From Bacteroidales bacterium (GTDB taxonomy: Bacteria > Bacteroidota > Bacteroidia > Bacteroidales > VadinHA17), in NCBI GenBank assembly GCA_029935275.1, contig JAOZKQ010000056.1, positions 1-10,287 of the forward strand: a DNA stretch of 10,287 nucleotides. The letters run 5' to 3'. The notes beneath the pieces are model-generated. The model ran no database searches. It was not told the origin of the DNA and saw only the letters and a list, made by a program, of their open reading frames with translations. Position numbers and translations under genes: made by a program. Every line of letters starts with the position of its first letter. The first letter of the stretch is position 1. Below are positions 5,809 through 10,287 of the stretch, in pieces.

Positions 5809-6636
5809 ATGGCAGTTAGAAAATTTAAGCCTGTTTCACCAGGTCAGCGACATAAAGTTGCAGGAACATTTGAGGATATCACTACTTCAACACCTGAGAA
5901 GTCATTACTTCGCCCAATTAAGAAATCGGGTGGCAGGAACCATAGTGGTAAAATGACAATGAGGTATATGGGTGGTGGCCATAAAAAAATGTACAGGGTA
6001 ATTGACTTTTTGAGGAATAAGGATGATTATTCAGCTAAAGTGAGCACCATTGAATATGATCCCAACCGATCAGCCAGAATTGCATTATTGATTTATGAAG
6101 ATGGTGAGAAAAGATATATTCTTGCACCAACCGGACTTGAGGTTGGACAAATAGTTCGTTCTGGTAAAGGTGCTCCTCCTGAAATAGGAAACGCATTACC
6201 CTTAGCAGAAATCCCTTTAGGTTCAGTTATTCATAATATTGAACTAACACCAGGAAAAGGTGGTATGCTTGCAAGGAGTGCCGGTACTTATGGTCAGCTT
6301 ACAAGTCGTGACGGGAAATTTGGTATTGTGAAATTACCTTCGGGTGAATCACGCATGATATTAGTTACATGTAGAGCTACTATTGGATCAAGTTCAAATT
6401 CCGATCATGGTCTCGAAGTTTCCGGAAAAGCCGGTCGTTCCAGATGGAAGGGAAGACGTCCAAGAGTAAGAGGGGTTGTAATGAATCCTGTTGATCACCC
6501 AATGGGTGGTGGTGAAGGAAGAGCCTCAGGTGGACATCCAAGGTCCAGGAATGGAATGCCTGCTAAAGGTTTTAAAACCAGGTCAAAAAAGAAATCATCG
6601 AATAAGTATATTGTTGAGAAAAGGAAAAAGCGTTAA
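5809..6636 (+). CDS. rplB: 50S ribosomal protein L2 (uL2)
   Basis: L2 is a core 23S-binding protein required for subunit association and peptidyl-transferase activity. It has 275 residues, the usual length. N-terminal MAVRKFKPVSPGQR and the C-terminal block VRGVVMNPVDHPMGGGEGR are family landmarks. The functionally important His of the DHP motif (His229 in E. coli numbering without Met) is present at 230. The next position is Met (PMGGG) where most phyla have His (PHGGG), a variant I associate with Bacteroidota. The basic tail is SSNKYIVEKRKKR. It starts 10 nt after rplW without a good Shine-Dalgarno. Confidence 0.98.
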   Translation: MAVRKFKPVSPGQRHKVAGTFEDITTSTPEKSLLRPIKKSGGRNHSGKMTMRYMGGGHKKMYRVIDFLRNKDDYSAKVSTIEYDPNRSARIALLIYEDGEKRYILAPTGLEVGQIVRSGKGAPPEIGNALPLAEIPLGSVIHNIELTPGKGGMLARSAGTYGQLTSRDGKFGIVKLPSGESRMILVTCRATIGSSSNSDHGLEVSGKAGRSRWKGRRPRVRGVVMNPVDHPMGGGEGRASGGHPRSRNGMPAKGFKTRSKKKSSNKYIVEKRKKR

Positions 6637-6657
6637 AATTGTTTAATTAAGAATATT

Positions 6658-6924
6658 ATGAGCAGATCACTTAAAAAAGGACCCTTTATTGATTATAAAC
6701 TTGAGAAAAGGGTACTTGATATGAATGATACAGGAAAAAAATCTGTAATTAAGACCTGGTCGAGACGTTCGATGATATCACCTGATTTTGTTGGTCACAC
6801 AGTTGCTGTTCACAATGGTAATAAATTTATACCGGTATATGTTACAGAAAATATGGTTGGTCATAAATTTGGTGAATTTGCTCCTACACGGATTTTCAGA
6901 GGACACGGAGGAAAGGCCAGATAA
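6658..6924 (+). CDS. rpsS: 30S ribosomal protein S19 (uS19)
   Basis: S19 lies in the 30S head, forms a complex with S13 and contacts the A-site finger of the large subunit (bridge B1a). The 88 residues fit the family. MSRSLKKGPFID, TWSRRSMI (33-40), HNGNKFIPVYVTENMVGHK (52-70) and the FAPTRIFRGHGGK tail are near-invariant. It lies 21 nt after rplB and 26 nt before rplV. No Shine-Dalgarno is visible. Confidence 0.98.
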   Translation: MSRSLKKGPFIDYKLEKRVLDMNDTGKKSVIKTWSRRSMISPDFVGHTVAVHNGNKFIPVYVTENMVGHKFGEFAPTRIFRGHGGKAR

Positions 6925-6950
6925 TTTTATTGCTTGAAAAACTATAGATA

Positions 6951-7373
6951 ATGGGTGCAAAAAAAAGAGTTAGAGCCGAGAAGGTGAAAGAAGAGAAAAA
7001 GGGTATTTCCTATGCAATTCTTAGGAATTGTCCTACTTCTCCAAGAAAAATGAGGCTGGTGGTTGACTTAATCCGCGGGCAGGAAGTAAACAGAGCTCTC
7101 GATATATTAAAATTTAGTTCAAAAGAAGCGTCTTTAAGGGTTGAAAAACTTTTGCTTTCAGCTATTGCGAACTGGCAAAGTAAAAATGAAGGTGTAAGAA
7201 TTGAAGGTAGTGGTCTTTTTGTAAAAGAAGCCTTTGTAAATCAGGGTCGTACTTTGAAAAGATTACGTCCGGCACCGCAGGGTAGAGCACATAGAATCAG
7301 AAAAAGATCAAATCATGTTACTTTGATCCTTGATAGTAAAATTAAAAATGAAGTAGAACCTTCTACAAAATAA
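6951..7373 (+). CDS. rplV: 50S ribosomal protein L22 (uL22)
   Basis: L22 binds all domains of 23S rRNA, and its long beta-hairpin lines the exit tunnel beside L4. At 140 residues it is about 30 longer than E. coli L22. About 18 of these are a charged N-terminal extension before the core SPRKMRLVVDLIRG (30-43); the C-terminus is also longer (KIKNEVEPSTK). Such extended forms are usual in Bacteroidota. The hairpin region NQGRTLKRLRPAPQGRAHRIRKR carries no obvious deletion of the kind that gives macrolide resistance. The ATG at 6951 has no Shine-Dalgarno. It ends 5 nt before rpsC. Confidence 0.97.
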   Translation: MGAKKRVRAEKVKEEKKGISYAILRNCPTSPRKMRLVVDLIRGQEVNRALDILKFSSKEASLRVEKLLLSAIANWQSKNEGVRIEGSGLFVKEAFVNQGRTLKRLRPAPQGRAHRIRKRSNHVTLILDSKIKNEVEPSTK

Positions 7374-7378
7374 TATTT

Positions 7379-8074
7379 ATGGGACAGAAAGTTAATCCAA
7401 TATCGAATCGACTGGGAATCATCAGAGGATGGGATTCTAACTGGTATGGTGGAAAGAATTTTGCTGATAAACTGATCGAGGATACAAAGATTAGAAAATA
7501 TCTGAGTGTACGTTTGGCAAAAGCCAGTGTATCAAAAATTATAATTGAAAGAACACTTAAGCTGGTTACCGTTACTGTGAATACTGCCAGACCTGGTATT
7601 ATTATTGGTAAGGGTGGACAAGAGGTTGATAAGCTAAAGGAGGAATTAAAAAAACTGACGAATAAGGAAGTACAGATTAATATTTATGAAGTAAGAAGGC
7701 CTGAATTGGATGCAACAATAGTTGCAAATAATATTGCTCGTCAGATTGAAGGTAAAATTTCCTACAGAAGGGCTATAAAAATGGCAATTGCTTCAACTAT
7801 GCGTATGGGAGCTGAAGGGGTTAAGGTTTTGGTGTCAGGTCGGCTTGGTGGAGCTGAAATGGCTCGCTCTGAAATGTATAAAGAGGGTCGTATTCCTCTC
7901 CATACTTTAAGGGCTGATATTGATTATGCAAAAACAGAAGGACTTACTAAAGTTGGATTGATTGGTTTGAAAGTGTGGATCTGTAAAGGTGAAATTTATG
8001 GGAAACCAGACCTGTCTCCAAATATTAGTGCTAAAGCTCCCCGGCCTAAGAGCTTTGGGAGAAGATCAAGATAA
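7379..8074 (+). CDS. rpsC: 30S ribosomal protein S3 (uS3)
   Basis: S3 forms part of the mRNA entry channel with S4 and S5 and contributes to the ribosome's helicase activity. It has 231 residues (E. coli 233). The start MGQKVNPISNRLGIIRGWDS is canonical. The type II KH domain carries GKGG at 77-80. SYRRAIKMA places R130, R131 and K134 where E. coli has the helicase residues R131, R132 and K135. VSGRLGGAEMARSE and PLHTLRADIDY are the C-terminal domain signatures. It starts 5 nt after rplV with no Shine-Dalgarno. Confidence 0.98.
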   Translation: MGQKVNPISNRLGIIRGWDSNWYGGKNFADKLIEDTKIRKYLSVRLAKASVSKIIIERTLKLVTVTVNTARPGIIIGKGGQEVDKLKEELKKLTNKEVQINIYEVRRPELDATIVANNIARQIEGKISYRRAIKMAIASTMRMGAEGVKVLVSGRLGGAEMARSEMYKEGRIPLHTLRADIDYAKTEGLTKVGLIGLKVWICKGEIYGKPDLSPNISAKAPRPKSFGRRSR

Positions 8075-8104
8075 TTAAAGTTGAAATAATAACAACTTAT
8101 AAAG

Positions 8105-8524
8105 ATGTTACAACCGAAAAAAACAAAATTTAGAAGGCGCCAGAAAGGCAGAATGAAGGGGAATGCCCAGCGGGGAAACCAGTTGGCGTTTGGTTCATTT
8201 GGTATAAAAACACTGGAGAAAACATGGCTCACCGGAAGGCAAATTGAGGCTGCCCGTCAGGCTGTTACCAGGTATATGAAGCGTGAAGGTCAGATTTGGA
8301 TCAGAATATTCCCTGATAAGCCGATTACAAAAAAGCCTGCTGAAGTTAGAATGGGTAAAGGGAAAGGTGCTCCGGAAGGTTTTGTAGCTCCAATTACACC
8401 GGGAAGAATCATTATTGAAGCAGAAGGAGTTCCATATGAAATTGCAAAAGAAGCACTTCGTTTGGCCTCCCAAAAATTGCCGGTAAAAACCAAATTTGTG
8501 GTAAGACGTGATTATGTTGAATAG
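8105..8524 (+). CDS. rplP: 50S ribosomal protein L16 (uL16)
   Basis: L16 is a late-assembly protein near the A-site tRNA elbow and the base of the central protuberance. The 139 residues agree with the family. MLQPKKTKFRRRQKG, EAARQAVTRYMKREG and RMGKGKG (82-88) are diagnostic; R82 aligns with the arginine hydroxylated in E. coli L16 (R81), though whether that occurs here is unknown. The tail LPVKTKFVVRRDYVE fits. It follows rpsC by 30 nt, and its TAG stop is the beginning of the GAGGAA that precedes rpmC. Confidence 0.98.
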   Translation: MLQPKKTKFRRRQKGRMKGNAQRGNQLAFGSFGIKTLEKTWLTGRQIEAARQAVTRYMKREGQIWIRIFPDKPITKKPAEVRMGKGKGAPEGFVAPITPGRIIIEAEGVPYEIAKEALRLASQKLPVKTKFVVRRDYVE

Positions 8525-8539
8525 AGGAATAAATGTATT

Positions 8540-8746
8540 ATGAAAAGTACAGAGATAAATGAATTAACACTTCGGGAACTTGAGGAAAGGATTGATAATG
8601 AAAAAACTTTCTTTATTAAGATGAAACTGAATCATACAGTTTCCCCTTTGGATAATCCCATGAAGCTTAGAGATATTAGAAGAAATATTGCCAGGTTACA
8701 AACAGAATTACGTAGAAGGCAGTTAACTGACAATAAGCAAAATTAA
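8540..8746 (+). CDS. rpmC: 50S ribosomal protein L29 (uL29)
   Basis: L29 is a small two-helix protein beside L23 at the tunnel exit. It has 68 residues, normal length. MKSTEINELTLRELEERI is the first helix and NPMKLRDIRRNIARLQTEL (39-57) the family signature. GAGGAA at 8524-8529 gives a plausible Shine-Dalgarno with a 10-nt spacer. A second ATG at 8533, closer to that purine run, is out of frame and opens only a nine-codon reading frame, so 8540 is taken as the start. rpsQ follows after 2 nt. Confidence 0.97.
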   Translation: MKSTEINELTLRELEERIDNEKTFFIKMKLNHTVSPLDNPMKLRDIRRNIARLQTELRRRQLTDNKQN

Positions 8747-8748
8747 CA

Positions 8749-9006
8749 ATGGAAAAGAGAAATTTACGTAAAGAGCGTATCGGTGTAGTGGTTAGCAATA
8801 AAATGGATAAGTCAATTGTTATCGCTGTAAAAAGGAAAGTAAAGCATCCTATTTATGGAAAATTTGTTAGCAAAACAACCAACTTTATGGCGCATGACCA
8901 GGAAAATACCTGCAATATCGGAGATACAGTAAAAATCATGGAAACCAGGCCTTTGAGTAAGAATAAGAGCTGGAGACTGATAGAAATAGTTGAAAGAGTT
9001 AAGTAA
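8749..9006 (+). CDS. rpsQ: 30S ribosomal protein S17 (uS17)
   Basis: S17 is an OB-fold primary binder of 16S rRNA in the lower body of the 30S subunit. It has 85 residues, typical of bacteria. LRKERIGVVVSNKMDKSIVI is the first part of the barrel and GDTVKIMETRPLSKNKSW (58-75) the S17 signature. It lies 2 nt after rpmC and 2 nt before rplN. In E. coli the gene ends the S10 operon and is followed by a spacer with the spc promoter; that boundary is absent here. Confidence 0.98.
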   Translation: MEKRNLRKERIGVVVSNKMDKSIVIAVKRKVKHPIYGKFVSKTTNFMAHDQENTCNIGDTVKIMETRPLSKNKSWRLIEIVERVK

Positions 9007-9008
9007 TC

Positions 9009-9374
9009 ATGATACAACAAGAAAGCAGACTTGCAGTAGCAGACAATAGTGGGGCCAAAGAGGTACTTTGTATCCGGGTTCTTGGTGGTACAGGTAGAAG
9101 ATATGCTTCTATCGGTGATAAAATTGTAGTCACCGTTAAAAGTGCCTTGCCCAGTAGTGAGGCAAAAAAAGGAATGGTAACCAGGGCGGTTGTTGTTAGA
9201 ACAAGGAAAGAGATAAGGCGTCCTGATGGTACTTATATTCGCTTTGATGACAATGCTGTGGTTCTACTCAATGCAGCAGATGAGATCAGGGGTACTCGTA
9301 TTTTTGGTCCTGTTGCCAGAGAATTAAGAGAGAATTATATGAAAATTATTTCATTAGCACCGGAAGTGCTTTAA
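9009..9374 (+). CDS. rplN: 50S ribosomal protein L14 (uL14)
   Basis: L14 lies at the subunit interface, contributes to intersubunit bridges and is the docking site of the silencing factor RsfS in many bacteria. It has 121 residues (E. coli 123). MIQQESRLAVADNSGAKEV, IRRPDGTYIRFDDNAVVLLN and GTRIFGPVARELR are near-invariant family blocks, and the end LAPEVL is canonical. It is the first gene of the spc-type set but starts only 2 nt after rpsQ, without a Shine-Dalgarno or room for a promoter, so it is probably co-transcribed and perhaps translationally coupled. Confidence 0.98.
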   Translation: MIQQESRLAVADNSGAKEVLCIRVLGGTGRRYASIGDKIVVTVKSALPSSEAKKGMVTRAVVVRTRKEIRRPDGTYIRFDDNAVVLLNAADEIRGTRIFGPVARELRENYMKIISLAPEVL

Positions 9375-9387
9375 TATAGATAGGTCC

Positions 9388-9717
9388 ATGGGAAGAATGA
9401 GAAAGTTACATATTAAGAAAGGTGATACTGTTTACGTTATTACCGGTGAGTACAAGGATCAGCAAGGACGTGTACTGGAGGTTCTTAAAAAGAAAGATAG
9501 AGCAATTGTTGAAGGTGTAAACATGGTATCAAAACATACCAAACCAAACTCTCAAAATCCACAAGGTGGAATAATTAAGAAAGAAGCAGCTGTACATATT
9601 TCAAACCTGCTGTTAGTTGATCCCTCTACAGGTAAACCTACCCGTATTGGAAGAAAACTTAATAGCAAAAATAAGTCAGTACGGTATTCAAAAAAATCAG
9701 GGGAGGAAATTAAGTAA
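9388..9717 (+). CDS. rplX: 50S ribosomal protein L24 (uL24)
   Basis: L24 is an assembly-initiating 23S rRNA-binding protein near the tunnel exit. From ATG 9388 it has 109 residues. A KOW motif spans about residues 10-36 (KKGDTVYVITGEYKDQQGRV), followed by VEGVNMVSKHTKP (41-53) and the C-terminal RYSKKSGEEIK, which I recall from Bacteroidota L24. An in-frame ATG at 9397 would give MRKLHIKKGD, resembling Bacteroidales homologues that begin M-x-KLHIKKGD, and has GGAAG immediately before it. The start at 9388 has TAGGT upstream. Either start is possible; the difference is three residues. Its TAA stop overlaps the ATG of rplE. Confidence 0.95.
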   Translation: MGRMRKLHIKKGDTVYVITGEYKDQQGRVLEVLKKKDRAIVEGVNMVSKHTKPNSQNPQGGIIKKEAAVHISNLLLVDPSTGKPTRIGRKLNSKNKSVRYSKKSGEEIK

Positions 9718-9719
9718 TG
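9701..9719 (+). promoter_or_regulatory. rplE Shine-Dalgarno and TAATG overlap with rplX
   Basis: GGGAGG (9701-9706) lies 10 nt before the rplE ATG (9717-9719), whose first base is the last of the rplX stop TAA (9715-9717). The purine run also encodes the conserved Gly-Glu-Glu end of L24, so it may be kept for the protein rather than for initiation. Coupled translation is likely. Confidence 0.55.
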
Positions 9720-10274
9720 GAACATATACCAAATCTTAAAAACAAGTATCAGAACGAAATCATCTCAAATTTAAAGGAGAAATTTAACTATTCTTCTGTA
9801 ATGCAGGTGCCTCGTCTTTTGAAGATAGTTATTAACCAGGGAGTTGGGCAAGCTGTTGCTGATAAAAAGATGATTGACAATAGTACACTTGAGGTTACAA
9901 CTATTGCTGGCCAGAAAGCAGTACAACGTATGTCAACCAAGGATATCTCAAATTTCAAGCTGAGAAAGAAAATGCCTATTGGCGTTAAAGTAACACTTCG
10001 TCGTGACAGGATGTACGAATTCATGGAAAGACTTATTTCCATTGCACTTCCAAGGGTTAGAGACTTTAAGGGTGTAGGAGCTAAACTTGATGGTAGGGGG
10101 AATTATACATTGGGTATTACCGAACAAATAATTTTCCCGGAAATTGATATTGACAAGATAGGTAAAATCATGGGTTTAGAAATTACTTTTGTGACAAGCG
10201 CAAAAACCGATGAAGAGGGATATGCTTTATTGAAGGAGTTTGGAGTACCATTTAAAAATATAAAAAATAATTAA
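9717..10274 (+). CDS. rplE: 50S ribosomal protein L5 (uL5)
   Basis: L5 binds 5S rRNA, forms the central protuberance with L18 and contacts P-site tRNA. The 185 residues are slightly more than E. coli (179) and normal for this phylum. VPRLLKIVINQGVGQA (31-46), TIAGQKAVQRMSTKDISNFKLR, the RRDRMYEFMERLISIALPRVRDFKG block and the GRGNYTLGITEQIIFPEID segment are diagnostic. In E. coli, S8 represses the spc operon by binding around the rplX-rplE junction; the 1-nt overlap here leaves no spacer, and I see no obvious S8-like helix. One base separates its stop from the next start. Confidence 0.98.
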   Translation: MEHIPNLKNKYQNEIISNLKEKFNYSSVMQVPRLLKIVINQGVGQAVADKKMIDNSTLEVTTIAGQKAVQRMSTKDISNFKLRKKMPIGVKVTLRRDRMYEFMERLISIALPRVRDFKGVGAKLDGRGNYTLGITEQIIFPEIDIDKIGKIMGLEITFVTSAKTDEEGYALLKEFGVPFKNIKNN

Positions 10275-10275
10275 T

Positions 10276-10287
10276 ATGGCTAAAGAG
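10276..10287 (+). CDS. rpsN: 30S ribosomal protein S14 (uS14), first four codons only
   Basis: Only ATG GCT AAA GAG (Met-Ala-Lys-Glu) is inside the window; the gene runs off the right edge. The assignment rests on position, directly after rplE as in nearly all spc-type operons, and on MAKE being the usual start of Bacteroidota S14. The start lies 1 nt after the rplE stop. The zinc or zinc-free type cannot be judged from this fragment. Confidence 0.75.

Noticed and set aside
8195..8493. Two antisense frames inside rplP
   Set aside because: They are shadows of L16; neither has family features or an upstream signal.
882..10287. Search for an inserted mobile element, CRISPR array or defence gene within the ribosomal array
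   Set aside because: Every reading frame is a standard ribosomal protein or EF-G in the expected order, with gaps of at most 32 nt; there is no room for an insertion.

Overview
The window is a chromosomal segment of a Bacteroidota bacterium, most likely a relative of Bacteroidales/Marinilabiliales. The phylum call rests on five things. The ribosomal proteins read like Bacteroidota versions: S10 is very close to the Bacteroidales form from memory, L2 has VDHPMGGG where most phyla have VDHPHGGG, and L22 carries an N-terminal extension. There is no tuf gene between fusA and rpsJ. A TAnnTTTG-type promoter element lies before the cluster. Most genes lack a Shine-Dalgarno sequence. The DNA is AT-rich. 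The order-level placement is only an inference.

Layout. Positions 1-518 (minus strand) hold the 5' part of a gene for a membrane-anchored tetraheme c-type cytochrome of the NapC/NirT/NrfH type; it runs off the left edge. Positions 519-881 are an AT-rich divergent intergenic region. It contains the probable promoter of the ribosomal cluster (-7 element TACCTTTG at 834-841) and some small repeats. From 882 to the right edge every gene is on the plus strand, in one tight array: rpsL-rpsG-fusA-rpsJ-rplC-rplD-rplW-rplB-rpsS-rplV-rpsC-rplP-rpmC-rpsQ-rplN-rplX-rplE-(rpsN start). Gaps are 1-32 nt, and two gene pairs overlap by 1 nt (rplC/rplD and rplX/rplE). I see no intrinsic terminator inside the array.

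Function. The array joins what in E. coli are three separate operons (str, S10, spc) into one apparent transcription unit. It encodes proteins of both ribosomal subunits plus the translocase EF-G. The spaces that hold the E. coli autoregulatory sites (S10 leader, rpsL-rpsG spacer) and the spc promoter are too short here to contain equivalents. Control is therefore probably concentrated at the promoter before rpsL or uses other sites.

Two gene starts are corrected here from simple longest-ORF reading: fusA starts at ATG 1793, not TTG 1781, and rplD at ATG 4864, not GTG 4861. The ribosomal part is ordinary. The least ordinary items are the cytochrome, whose first heme motif has His where the NapC/NrfH families usually have Met, the divergent control region, and a few translation-start details. 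I found no convincing previously undescribed system.
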